DNA of 64,000 bases. Origin: Brevundimonas aveniformis DSM 17977 (GTDB lineage: Bacteria; Pseudomonadota; Alphaproteobacteria; Caulobacterales; Caulobacteraceae). The stretch is taken from contig NZ_KE386797.1 in NCBI RefSeq assembly GCF_000428765.1, positions 47,449-111,448 on the forward strand. Reading direction: 5' to 3'. Positions 8,181 to 15,357 of this stretch are shown in pieces. Under the pieces are notes generated by a model that was given only the letters and a program-made list of their open reading frames with translations, did no database searches and was not told where the DNA came from. Position numbers and translations under genes: made by a program. Within the stretch, counting starts at the first letter, position 1. Each line of letters begins with the position of its first letter.

Positions 8181-9104
8181 ATGATTCAGCAGTTCGACAA
8201 CCTCATGCAGCTTTTCCGGGCCTTCCCCGATGAGCAGGCTGCGATCGACCATCTGACGGCGATCCGTTGGGCGGGCGGGAAATACTGCCCGCTGTGCGGC
8301 AACGCCGATGAGAAGCGCATCGGGACGCTGACTGGCACGAACACCCATAAGTGCTACGCCTGTCGCAAGCGCTTCTCGATCAAGGTCGGGACGATCTTTC
8401 AGGACACCAAGCTGCCGCTGCGCACCTGGTTCGCGGCGATCTGGATGATAACGAACCACCCCAAGGGCATCGCATCGACCACGCTCGCCAAGGATCTCGG
8501 CATCACCCAGAAGACCGCCTGGTTCGTGCTGCATCGGCTTCGCCATGCCGCCCGCACCGACAGCTTCAACGCACCCCTGTCAGGTGACGTGGAAGTCGAT
8601 GAGACCTTCGTCGGTGGCCGCGAGTCCAACAAGCACGCGAACAAGAAACTGCGTCTCGGCCGCGGCGGTCTCGGCAAGGCCGTGGTGCTGGGCATGATCC
8701 AGCGCGACGGCGAGTTCCGCGCGGGCGTGGTGACCGACGTGAAGAAGACCACGCTACAGGGGATCGTGCGCCAGCATGTGACGCCGGGATCTAACGTCTA
8801 CACCGACGAGTCCAAGTCCTACATCGGCTTGCAGGGCGACTATAACCACCACACCGTGAACCATCAGAAGGGCGAATACGTCCGGCAGTTCTTCGCGCAC
8901 ACAAACACGATCGAAGGCGTCTGGGCCTTGCTCAAGCGCCAGATCATCGGCGTGCATCACTGGGTCTCGCCGAAGCACCTAGACCGCTACGTCGGCGAGA
9001 TGACCTTCCGTTTCAATCGGCGGGAGATGACGGTCGGCATGATCGTCAACGATCTGCTGGCGCAGCGCGCTGGCCCGCTGCCCTACAAGGTGTTGACCGC
9101 ATGA
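8181..9104 (+). CDS. IS1595-family transposase (307 aa)
   Basis: The N-terminus has a zinc ribbon (KYCPLCGNA near residue 34 and CYACRKRFS near 57). A helix-turn-helix-like region follows (TTLAKDLGITQKTAWFVLHRLRHA). The DDE core carries D in VEVDETFVGG, D in VYTDESKSY and E in HTNTIEGVWALLKR. This domain order and the HTN.IEG.W block are typical of the IS1595 (ISXO2-like) family. The frame appears intact, so the element may still be mobile. Confidence 0.95.
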   Translation: MIQQFDNLMQLFRAFPDEQAAIDHLTAIRWAGGKYCPLCGNADEKRIGTLTGTNTHKCYACRKRFSIKVGTIFQDTKLPLRTWFAAIWMITNHPKGIASTTLAKDLGITQKTAWFVLHRLRHAARTDSFNAPLSGDVEVDETFVGGRESNKHANKKLRLGRGGLGKAVVLGMIQRDGEFRAGVVTDVKKTTLQGIVRQHVTPGSNVYTDESKSYIGLQGDYNHHTVNHQKGEYVRQFFAHTNTIEGVWALLKRQIIGVHHWVSPKHLDRYVGEMTFRFNRREMTVGMIVNDLLAQRAGPLPYKVLTA

Positions 9105-9325
9105 ACGGCCCGAAACTGGAACGTCCCCTGCACCTGGCAATGGACTTCGGTGAAGCGTTGCGACGCTACGCCCAGACTAAGCCGGATGAGGTCCAGCCCG
9201 CCCCAGGTCAACGTGCGAAACCCGCGCGGCCAGTTCGCCAAGCAGAAGCCGTCGCCGGCCGTGGTTCGCCCGAGAAGAAAGGGCGGTCTGAGTCGAAACC
9301 CAAGCCGCCCCCTTCAGACGATTAG
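9101..9325 (+). CDS. Small accessory ORF coupled to the transposase (74 aa)
   Basis: It starts four bases before the transposase stop (ATGA), so it is probably translationally coupled to it. The N-terminus PLHLAMDFGEALRRYAQTKPDE is followed by a low-complexity proline- and lysine-rich tail. Similar short proteins often follow transposases of this group, from general recollection. Function unknown. Confidence 0.55.
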   Translation: MNGPKLERPLHLAMDFGEALRRYAQTKPDEVQPAPGQRAKPARPVRQAEAVAGRGSPEKKGRSESKPKPPPSDD

Positions 9326-9928
9326 CGGCGCTGATGCGGGCGCGGCTTCAGGCGAAGATGCGCCCTGATCCGCTCGATCTTGCCGCGCTTCGAGACGCGA
9401 CGGTGCGCTTGCACCGCGACGTGTAGCGTCGGGTCCATGATGGAATCTCCATGATGGGGGTTGACGTACGGCGGCTTACCGGGGAAAATTCAGGTGTTGA
9501 GGCTGGTTCTCCTTTCCGGTGAGCCGCGACGAAGGCCCCCGCTTCGGCGGGGGCTTTTTCGTTTTCGGCTGGCATCAATCCTTCATGGACACCTCCTGCA
9601 CCGCAGAACGGATCGGAAAACTAATTCCAATCAACAGCTTACACTAATTCACAGGACTGCCTTTCAGGTCAAGTGACTGTTTACTTACGCATTTTTTGTG
9701 AAAGTCCGGGCTATCGACTAGGCGCGCAATCCGTCGCATAGTCTCGCCATCGCCCGAGGTTTGGTCACCGGAGGCGGTGCGCATGTTGCGCGTGAACGCG
9801 GGTCCGCTCTGTCGGGCGGCCTGCTGAATACAAAACCTTCGGGGAATAGGCAGGACGCGCCTTCCCCGTGTTCGCGCGTGACCAACCGTCCCGGCGCCAG
9901 CCGTCGGGCTGTGTGAGGGCACGCGGGG
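9326..9928. other. Element interior without a convincing gene
   Basis: This 603-base stretch contains one clear feature, the terminator at 9535-9559. A 92-codon minus-strand frame (9644-9922) and a 76-codon one (9348-9578) are open but resemble no family I recognise, and the second runs across the terminator. The region around 9590-9720 is visibly more AT-rich than the rest. It may hold the promoter of the passenger gene. Confidence 0.45.
9535..9559 (+). terminator. Intrinsic terminator after the transposase operon
   Basis: A perfect 8-bp stem GCCCCCGC/GCGGGGGC with a TTCG loop is followed by TTTTT. It lies 210 bases after the end of the small accessory ORF and would separate transposase transcription from the passenger gene. 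Confidence 0.85.
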
Positions 9929-10294
9929 ATGAGAACGCCGTCTGCGAACGATAAGGGGCCAGGTGCGCTCGGATGCCTGGCGATGCTCGGCCTCTTTGGC
10001 TACATCGCGTGGCAGTTCGTCGGCTGCGATGGAGACCGGGAGCGTTATCGGGAGCCAGCGCGGCGCCCCTATTCAGCGGTCGATACGCCCAGGATGCGCA
10101 ACATGGCAGCCGACGTGGTCAGGGCGTCCGGCTACTGGTGCGACCCGCCTACGCAGCTGCGCGAAGGAATGTGGAACCAGACGCCGAACCGCCGCAGCTT
10201 CGTGCTTGTCTGCGATGACGGCGGGAGCCAGTTCGCGTCCTACGAAATCGAGATGAATCCGAACACGGGCCGCGGGACCGTGCGGGAGCGGTGA
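9929..10294 (+). CDS. IS passenger: predicted membrane-anchored small protein (121 aa)
   Basis: No family recognised. The protein has a polar N-terminus, one membrane segment (GCLAMLGLFGYIAWQFVG, about residues 14-31) and a soluble domain of about 85 residues. That domain contains two cysteines (GYWCDPP and VLVCDDGG) spaced so that they could form a disulfide, suggesting it faces the periplasm. The reading frame ends 35 bases before the right end of the IS1595-type element, so it moves with the element. It is coded on the transposase strand, behind a terminator. Confidence 0.6.
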   Translation: MRTPSANDKGPGALGCLAMLGLFGYIAWQFVGCDGDRERYREPARRPYSAVDTPRMRNMAADVVRASGYWCDPPTQLREGMWNQTPNRRSFVLVCDDGGSQFASYEIEMNPNTGRGTVRER

Positions 10295-10308
10295 GACCCG
10301 TCGCGGGG

Positions 10309-10596
10309 TCACGCATGTATATAGTTACCCTTATTTAGGTCATGATTGCGAATGCGAGCGGCAACGTCGTCGCTTTCACCAATGTAAGCCGTCTCAACGT
10401 CGTCTTGGTAGCCGATGAGCACATAGACACCTACCTGACCCGCTTCAGCGCGCTTCAACGCAGCGGAAATCTGCGTACGCGGGAACTTCAGAACATGCCC
10501 GTTCCAATTGAACATCTGCGCCGTCAGAACACCGTCCGGTCGCCCATCAACATAATAGAGCTCCAGAGAGCGCCCGTGTCCTTCTCCAATGGTCAT
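10309..10596 (-). pseudogene. N-terminal part of an interrupted GIY-YIG nuclease-family gene
   Basis: Residues 1-89 hold the GIY-YIG core: VGVYVLIGYQ near residue 54 corresponds to GIY, and TAYIGESDDVAARIRNH near 69 contains the YIG motif and conserved arginine. The frame then runs into the IS1595-type element and stops after six foreign residues. The rest is at 7462-8106. The start ATG overlaps the pccB stop codon by four bases (ATGA), so before the insertion this gene was translationally coupled to pccB. Confidence 0.88.
10330..10337. repeat. Target-site duplication, right copy
   Basis: CTTATTTA directly follows the right inverted repeat of the element and is identical to 8107-8114. It is read as part of the codons for L-N-K in the interrupted gene. 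Confidence 0.9.
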
Positions 10597-12125
10597 AGCG
10601 GAATATTATCGTGCTTCTTCCACGGGTTCTCGGCCTGTTTGTTCTTCAGGCTGGCTAGGGCCCGGATCAACCGCCGCCGGGTGCCGTGCGGCATGATCAC
10701 GTCGTCGATGTAGCCGAGCTTGGCCGCCACGAACGGGTTCGCGAACCTGTCCTTGTATTCGGCTTCGCGGGCGGCCAGCGCCTCGGGGTCGCCGGCTTCC
10801 TTGCGGAAGATGATCTCGACGGCGCCCTTGGCGCCCATGACGGCGATTTCGGCGGAGGGCCAGGCGTAGTTGACGTCGCCGCGCAGGTGTTTGGAGCTCA
10901 TGACGTCATAGGCGCCGCCATAGGCCTTGCGGGTGATGACGGTGAGCTTGGGCACGGTCGCCTCGGCATAGGCGAACAAGAGCTTGGCTCCGTTCTTGAT
11001 GAGGCCGCCGTACTCCTGCTTGGTGCCCGGCATGAAGCCCGGCACGTCCACGAAGGTGACGATGGGAATGTCGAAACAGTCGCAGAAGCGCACGAAGCGG
11101 GCGGCCTTTTGCGAACTGTCGATGTCCAGCACCCCGGCCAGGGCCATCGGCTGGTTGGCGACGAAGCCGACCGGCTGGCCATCCAGTCGGCCGAAGCCGA
11201 CGACGATATTCTTGGCGTAGTCAGGGCTGAGCTCGAAGAAGTCGGCCTCGTCGGCGACCTTCAGGATCAACTCCTTGATGTCATAGGGCTTGTTCGGATT
11301 GGCCGGGACCAGGCTGTCGAGCGAGGCCTCGTCGCGGTCCGGCTCGTCGAACGGCTCTCGCACCGGCGGCTTTTCGCGGTTGGACAGCGGCAAAAAGCCG
11401 ATCAGGCGGCGGACCTCGGCCAGGCATTCCAGATCGTTGTCGAAGGCGCCGTCGGCGACGCCGGACTTCTTGGTGTGGACCGACGCCCCGCCCAGTTCCT
11501 CATGGGTGACGACCTCGTTGGTGACGGTTTTCACCACGTCAGGGCCGGTGACGTACATGTAGCTGGTGTCCTTCACCATGAAGATGAAGTCGGTCAGGGC
11601 CGGCGAATAGACGTCGCCGCCCGCGCACGGGCCCATGATGACGCTGATCTGGGGGATGACCCCACTGGCCAGTGTGTTCTGGAGGAAGATGTCGGCATAG
11701 CCGGCCAGGCTCTCGACGCCCTCCTGGATGCGGGCGCCGCCGGCGTCGAACAGGCCGATGATCGGCGCGCCGTTGGTCAGGGCCATCTTCTGGAGCTTGA
11801 CGATCTTGGCCGCGTGGGCGCCCGACAGCGAGCCGCCGAAGACGGTGAAGTCCTTGGAGAAGACATAGACCAGCCGGCCGTCGATCAGACCCCTACCGGT
11901 GACCACGCCGTCGCCGGGGATGCGCTGGTTCTCCATGCCGAACTCGTAGGAGCGGTGCTCCACGAACATGTCGGTCTCTTCGAAAGAGCCTTCATCGAGC
12001 AGGACGGCGATGCGCTCGCGGGCGGTCAGCTTGCCCTTGGCGTGCTGGCTCTCGATGCGCTTTTCGCCGCCGCCCAGCTTGGCGGCCTGACGACGACGTT
12101 CAAGCTCGTCGAGGATGTTCTGCAT
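10593..12125 (-). CDS. pccB: Acyl-CoA (propionyl-CoA) carboxylase, beta/carboxyltransferase subunit (510 aa)
   Basis: This subunit moves the carboxyl group from carboxybiotin to propionyl-CoA, giving methylmalonyl-CoA. Family blocks run in order: [71 protein letters not shown] and [15 protein letters not shown]. The length of 510 aa and the ending [11 protein letters not shown] are typical of PccB. It lies 4 bp upstream-coupled to the broken GIY-YIG gene. No alpha subunit is adjacent; a candidate lies 14 kb away (26587-28602). A 9-bp inverted repeat sits just before the start. Confidence 0.93.
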   Translation of the reverse strand: MQNILDELERRRQAAKLGGGEKRIESQHAKGKLTARERIAVLLDEGSFEETDMFVEHRSYEFGMENQRIPGDGVVTGRGLIDGRLVYVFSKDFTVFGGSLSGAHAAKIVKLQKMALTNGAPIIGLFDAGGARIQEGVESLAGYADIFLQNTLASGVIPQISVIMGPCAGGDVYSPALTDFIFMVKDTSYMYVTGPDVVKTVTNEVVTHEELGGASVHTKKSGVADGAFDNDLECLAEVRRLIGFLPLSNREKPPVREPFDEPDRDEASLDSLVPANPNKPYDIKELILKVADEADFFELSPDYAKNIVVGFGRLDGQPVGFVANQPMALAGVLDIDSSQKAARFVRFCDCFDIPIVTFVDVPGFMPGTKQEYGGLIKNGAKLLFAYAEATVPKLTVITRKAYGGAYDVMSSKHLRGDVNYAWPSAEIAVMGAKGAVEIIFRKEAGDPEALAAREAEYKDRFANPFVAAKLGYIDDVIMPHGTRRRLIRALASLKNKQAENPWKKHDNIPL

Positions 12126-12131
12126 GGGGAC

Positions 12132-12163
12132 GCTCCGTAAACCCGGAGGTTGGCTTACGGAGC
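12132..12163. promoter_or_regulatory. Inverted repeat in the pccB leader
   Basis: GCTCCGTAA and its exact complement TTACGGAGC are separated by 14 bases, immediately before the pccB start (12125). It could be an operator or an mRNA hairpin near the ribosome-binding region. It does not match the TTTGCAAA-type site reported for PccR, from memory. Confidence 0.4.
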
Positions 12164-12185
12164 GGCGGGCGGGCTGGCAAGCCGC

Positions 12186-12506
12186 CTAGCCGGAGAAGCC
12201 CTGTCCCATGGGCACCGGCGCGGTCAGGGCAGCCAGCCGGTTCAGTTCGGCCACATGGGCGGCGAAGGCCTTGCGACCCTTGGCGGTCAGGGCGATCCAG
12301 GTGCGCTGGCGACCGTTCTCGGCCTGTTTGGTCAGCTTAACGTAGCCGGCCTCTTCCAGCTGTTTCAGGTGTTTGGACAGGACCGAATCCGACACCTTGA
12401 TGGCGTCGCGGATCATGGCGAACTCGGCGTCGTCGACGCTGGAGAGAATGGCGCAGATCTGCAGCCGCCCCGGCGCGTGGATGACCGGATCGAAGACGGG
12501 CGTCAT
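12186..12506 (-). CDS. Winged-helix transcriptional regulator (106 aa)
   Basis: This is a small ArsR/MarR-like DNA-binding protein of the HTH_34 type. The HTH is seen in FAMIRDAIKVSDSVLSKHLKQLEEAGYVKL (about residues 29-58), followed by a wing (ENGRQRTWIALTAKGRKAF). The open frame extends further upstream through the partner gene in another frame; ATG 12506 gives the normal start LQICAIL-type helix and a 4-bp overlap with the membrane protein gene. I infer that it represses its own operon through the repeated CTTTCC boxes upstream (12963-13031). Confidence 0.85.
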   Translation of the reverse strand: MTPVFDPVIHAPGRLQICAILSSVDDAEFAMIRDAIKVSDSVLSKHLKQLEEAGYVKLTKQAENGRQRTWIALTAKGRKAFAAHVAELNRLAALTAPVPMGQGFSG

Positions 12507-12952
12507 TGCGCCCGCTCCTGCAGTTCCCGCCGGTAGACATGCATCCACAGGCGCCCGCCGATCATGCCGGACAGGCCTGCGACGACGGCACCGACGATCG
12601 GCGGCCACCAGGCCCCGCCCCCAAAGCGCGTGGTCAGCGACAGGAACAGGCATCCCAGAACGACGACCATCAGACCGATGGCGACCCAGCGCGCCCTGGG
12701 CGGGTTGAAGCCGCCGACCCACCAGCCGACGCGGGCGCGCCACCAACGGACCATGAGCGCCAGAGCAACCATCGACAGCGCGAGCGTCACGATACTCCAC
12801 GGCTGCGGCAGGCTGGCCCCGCCGACCATGACGGCGATGACCGCGCCGTAGCCGAGATCCCAGGCGAAGGGATAGTTGAGCGATTTGCCGACTTCGGCGC
12901 GGGCCGACTGGATGGCGTCCAGCGCCTCTTGCGGGTTGGGTTCGTTCGTCAT
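12503..12952 (-). CDS. Four-helix membrane protein paired with an HTH regulator (149 aa)
   Basis: After a soluble N-terminus (MTNEPNPQEALDAIQSARAE) there are about four hydrophobic segments: WDLGYGAVIAVMVGG, IVTLALSMVALALMV, WVAIGLMVVVLGCLFLSL and PPIVGAVVAGLSGMIGG. The frame is open upstream, but ATG 12952 follows the promoter and operator boxes and is preferred. It overlaps the winged-helix regulator by 4 bases. A membrane protein plus a small HTH_34 regulator is a recurrent two-gene unit; the signal sensed is unknown. Confidence 0.78.
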   Translation of the reverse strand: MTNEPNPQEALDAIQSARAEVGKSLNYPFAWDLGYGAVIAVMVGGASLPQPWSIVTLALSMVALALMVRWWRARVGWWVGGFNPPRARWVAIGLMVVVLGCLFLSLTTRFGGGAWWPPIVGAVVAGLSGMIGGRLWMHVYRRELQERAQ

Positions 12953-12962
12953 GGCGACCTCA

Positions 12963-13031
12963 CTTTCCATGTTGGAAAGATATGGGTCACTTTCCGTCTT
13001 GGCAAGTGATAATTTTCCAGATCGGAAAGTT
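12963..13031. promoter_or_regulatory. Three CTTTCC/GGAAAG operator boxes over the promoter of the membrane-regulator operon
   Basis: Box 1 (12963-12979) is CTTTCCATGTTGGAAAG. Box 2 (12988-13008) is the imperfect palindrome CACTTTCC...GGCAAGTG. Box 3 (13011-13031) has TTTTCC...GGAAAG. On the minus strand a -35 TTGCCA (13000-13005) and -10 TATCTT (12977-12982) with a 17-base spacer lie inside boxes 2 and 1. Binding there would block transcription, consistent with autorepression by the co-transcribed HTH protein. The ATP12 gene ends at 13030, so box 3 touches its stop codon. Confidence 0.65.
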
Positions 13032-13794
13032 ATACTGCGAGGGCTCGAAACCACCGGTCCAGCAGCGCCGCCTCGGCCAGGCGGGCGGCGGTGCGGGCGG
13101 CGGCCTCGGCGTCGATGCCCCACTGGGCTTCCTGGAAAGCCTCATCAATCCGGGCGAGGTCGTGGGCCTCGGTGCCGGACAGGGCCCCGCGCTGGACCGC
13201 GAGGGCCAGGATCGCCGAGCCGAACAGGCCGACGGCGGTGGCCAGGCCGGTCAGGGCGAAGTCGTCCAGGTCCAGCGCCAGATCGCGAACGCGGGCCAGG
13301 CTCTCGGGCGGCTGAGCGAGGTGGGCGATGCCTTCGGCGCGGTTCAGGCGCACGCCCAGCGCGCGCTCGGCCCAGTCCAGCCAGGGTAGCCATGCCCCCG
13401 TCTGACGAGCAACGAGGCTGGCCGGCGCATCGGCGAAATAACAGAGCAGGTCCGAGCCGGCGTAGCGGGCGATCTCCTCGGCGGTCTCGGCCCGGGCCTG
13501 GGAGACGCGGTCGATGGCGGTGGCGGCCAGACGCGTGGCGGGCATGGTCGCGGGATCGAGGTATTCGCCCTGGGCGGCCCATTCGCCGGCGACCAGCTGT
13601 GCCGCCGCCTCGGTCGGCAGGATCAAGGCGGCGCCTGCGGGCGTCTTGGGCGCACGCCCGTCCAGAAGCACGCGCCAGCCGCCTTCGCCCGGCTCGACCG
13701 ATACGGACGTCCAGAAGCGTCTGGTGCGATCGGCTGCCTCGCGAAACCCCTTGCGGGCCGCGACGTGCGGGTCGAGCGGGGGAATGCGGGTCAT
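13030..13794 (-). CDS. ATP12-family chaperone for F1-ATPase assembly (254 aa)
   Basis: ATP12 proteins help assemble the alpha subunit of F1-ATP synthase and occur in mitochondria and alphaproteobacteria. Typical blocks are RRFWTSVSVEPGEGGWRVLLDGRAPKTPAG, LPTEAAAQLVAGEWAAQGEYLDPATMPATRLA, YAGSDLLCYFADAPASLVARQ and DEAFQEAQWGID. The open frame begins 26 codons earlier inside a repeat element; ATG 13794 is preferred. It follows rluC on the same strand, an arrangement often seen in this group. Confidence 0.9.
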   Translation of the reverse strand: MTRIPPLDPHVAARKGFREAADRTRRFWTSVSVEPGEGGWRVLLDGRAPKTPAGAALILPTEAAAQLVAGEWAAQGEYLDPATMPATRLAATAIDRVSQARAETAEEIARYAGSDLLCYFADAPASLVARQTGAWLPWLDWAERALGVRLNRAEGIAHLAQPPESLARVRDLALDLDDFALTGLATAVGLFGSAILALAVQRGALSGTEAHDLARIDEAFQEAQWGIDAEAAARTAARLAEAALLDRWFRALAV

Positions 13795-13804
13795 GGCGTT
13801 TGGC

Positions 13805-13940
13805 TCCTCCCCCGCCCCTTTGCGGGGGAGGCGGACCATCCGAAGGATGGTGGAGGGGGCGACGGCCAGCACGGTGTGGGAGGCTCTCCCCCTCCACCGC
13901 TTCGCGGTCCCCCTCCCCCTTTTGCTATGCTCAGGGGGAG
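13805..13940. repeat. Dispersed GC-rich palindromic repeat between rluC and ATP12
   Basis: It contains several nested hairpins: CTCCCCCGC/GCGGGGGAG (13808-13831), CCATCC/GGATGG (13839-13853), and a unit of CTCCCCCTCC, CCGCTTCGCGG and CCCCTCCCCC (13886-13920). The form is that of dispersed alphaproteobacterial intergenic repeats and no coding sense is seen. Confidence 0.65.
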
Positions 13941-13942
13941 GA

Positions 13943-14935
13943 TCAACGGCGTGACCTCAGGTTCGCAAACGGGTCAGGATCGGCCTCATCCTCGGAGAAG
14001 CCGAAGCGGTCGAAGCCGGCTTTCAGCTCGCGGCTGATGGGGGCCTCGACGATCAGCTTGCCGCCGGTCGGATGGTCCAGCTCGATGCGGCGGTGATGCA
14101 GTTGCAGCATCAGCCCCTCGGACAGGTCGGCGCTGAAGGTCTCGCCGTACTTGGGGTCGCCGATGATCGGGTGGCCGAGGGCGCGCATGTGAGCGCGCAG
14201 CTGGTGCGTGCGGCCGGTCTGGGGCCGTAGCGCCATCCAGGCGGCGCGGTGGCCGGCGCGCGAGATGGTGACATAGTCGGTGACCGCCGGGTCGGCCTCG
14301 CGGTTGGCGGGATCGGCGGGCCGGATCATCTCCCGATCACCCACGCCCGTCTTGATCAGCGGCAGGTCCAGCGTCCCCTGCCCCGGCTTGGGCGCGCCAT
14401 AGACGATGGCCCAGTAGGTTTTTTTGGCGCGACGGCGAGCGAACGCCCCAGCCAGCTTGGCAGCCGCGCCCGGCGACCGGCCGAGCAACAGGACGCCGGA
14501 GGTGTCGCGGTCCAGCCGGTGGACCAGCCGCGGCCGTTCCAGCCCCTCGCCCCAGGCACTGAGTAGACGGTCAATGTGCTTGGTCGTCTTGGTGCCCCCC
14601 TGCACGGCCAGGCCGGCAGGCTTGTTCAGGGCGATAACGTCGTCGTCCTCATAAAGGACCAGGCCTTTGACGAAGCGAACATCCTGATCCGACAAAGGCG
14701 GCGGGCCTTCGGGGCGCTCGCCGGGTTCCGGCAACGGCGGGACGCGGACTTGAGAGCCCGCCGACAGGCGGCTGTCGCCCTTGACCCGCCCGCCATCGAC
14801 ACGGATTTGCCCCGACCGGGCCAGCTTGTTGATCTGGATGTTCGACACATGCGGCCAGCGCCGTTTGAACCAGCGGTCCAGGCGCGAACCATCCTCGCCG
14901 GGATCGACCGTGATCATCTTGACTTCGCGGCTCAT
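13943..14935 (-). CDS. rluC: 23S rRNA pseudouridine synthase, RluC/RluD type (330 aa)
   Basis: The enzyme converts uridines in 23S rRNA to pseudouridine. An S4 RNA-binding domain (DGSRLDRWFKRRWPHVSNIQINKLARSGQIRVDG, about residues 12-50) precedes the catalytic domain. The signature HRLDRDTSGVLLLGRS holds the catalytic aspartate, and the C-terminal block LRPQTGRTHQLRAHM is present. ATG 14935 overlaps the crcB stop by 4 bases; the longer frame lies inside crcB and is rejected. Assignment to RluC rather than RluD is by overall look. Confidence 0.9.
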   Translation of the reverse strand: MSREVKMITVDPGEDGSRLDRWFKRRWPHVSNIQINKLARSGQIRVDGGRVKGDSRLSAGSQVRVPPLPEPGERPEGPPPLSDQDVRFVKGLVLYEDDDVIALNKPAGLAVQGGTKTTKHIDRLLSAWGEGLERPRLVHRLDRDTSGVLLLGRSPGAAAKLAGAFARRRAKKTYWAIVYGAPKPGQGTLDLPLIKTGVGDREMIRPADPANREADPAVTDYVTISRAGHRAAWMALRPQTGRTHQLRAHMRALGHPIIGDPKYGETFSADLSEGLMLQLHHRRIELDHPTGGKLIVEAPISRELKAGFDRFGFSEDEADPDPFANLRSRR

Positions 14936-15318
14936 GCGAAGGCCCTCCGGGCGATCGTCAGACCCGCGAACAGAGCGACGATGGCCACGACCGTCGAGGC
15001 GGCCACATAGGCCCCCGCCAGGGCCCACTGGCGTCGCTCGATCATCTGAACCGCCTCCAGTGAAAAAGCCGAAAAGGTGGTGAAGCCGCCCAACAGTCCG
15101 ACGGCGGCAAACAGGCGGATCGCCTCCTGTTCTGCTCCGGCCCGCAGCGCCAGCCAGCCGACAAGCAGTCCCATCAGAAAACCGCCGGCAACATTGGCCG
15201 CGAAGGTCGCCCACGGCCAGACGGCATGGGGTGCAAGCCGCAAGGCCGCCAGCCCCAGCCCGTAGCGGGCAGAGGCACCGATCGCGCCGCCAAGGGCCAC
15301 GAGGAGAAGACGGATCAT
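14932..15318 (-). CDS. crcB: Fluoride exporter CrcB/Fluc (128 aa)
   Basis: CrcB is a small dual-topology fluoride channel. The protein has four membrane helices. Family motifs are GGAIGASARYGL (residues 10-21), NVAGGFLMGLLVGWL, and GLLGGFTTFSAFSLE, the fluoride-pore block. The leader to the next gene is only about 40 bases, so no fluoride riboswitch fits there. It is 4-bp coupled to rluC, a common arrangement. Confidence 0.95.
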   Translation of the reverse strand: MIRLLLVALGGAIGASARYGLGLAALRLAPHAVWPWATFAANVAGGFLMGLLVGWLALRAGAEQEAIRLFAAVGLLGGFTTFSAFSLEAVQMIERRQWALAGAYVAASTVVAIVALFAGLTIARRAFA

Positions 15319-15357
15319 GCGGGCGACTTACACCGCCCGACGACGAAAGCGAACGCC

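Larger units (their letters stand above)
8115..10329 (+). mobile_element. IS1595-family insertion element, 2,215 bp, with passenger gene
   Basis: The ends are 24-base inverted repeats at 8115-8138 and 10306-10329, matching at 21 of 24 positions and starting GGCAACTATATACC and GGTAACTATATACA when both are read inward. An identical 8-bp duplication flanks the element. It carries a transposase, a 4-bp-coupled small ORF, a strong terminator, and a further gene (9929-10294) that is not needed for transposition. At 2.2 kb it is longer than a minimal IS. It lies inside a GIY-YIG/DUF4357 gene. The near-perfect ends suggest a recent insertion. Confidence 0.92.

Noticed and set aside
9348-9578. 76-codon minus-strand open frame inside the IS
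   Set aside because: It reads through the strong terminator hairpin at 9535-9559 and has no recognisable features.
9644-9922. 92-codon minus-strand open frame inside the IS
   Set aside because: Possible but unsupported: no ribosome site or family features seen, and it may simply be open by chance. Kept as a note only.
10686-12140. 484-codon plus-strand open frame opposite pccB
   Set aside because: Antisense shadow of pccB; composition is biased and no motifs are seen.
12876-14096. 406-codon plus-strand open frame
   Set aside because: Runs across the operator boxes, the ATP12 gene and a repeat on the opposite strand; arginine/proline-rich without any domain.
15319-15357. Possible fluoride riboswitch before crcB
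   Set aside because: The gap upstream of crcB is only about 39 bases, too short for the aptamer, and no crcB-motif sequence is seen.
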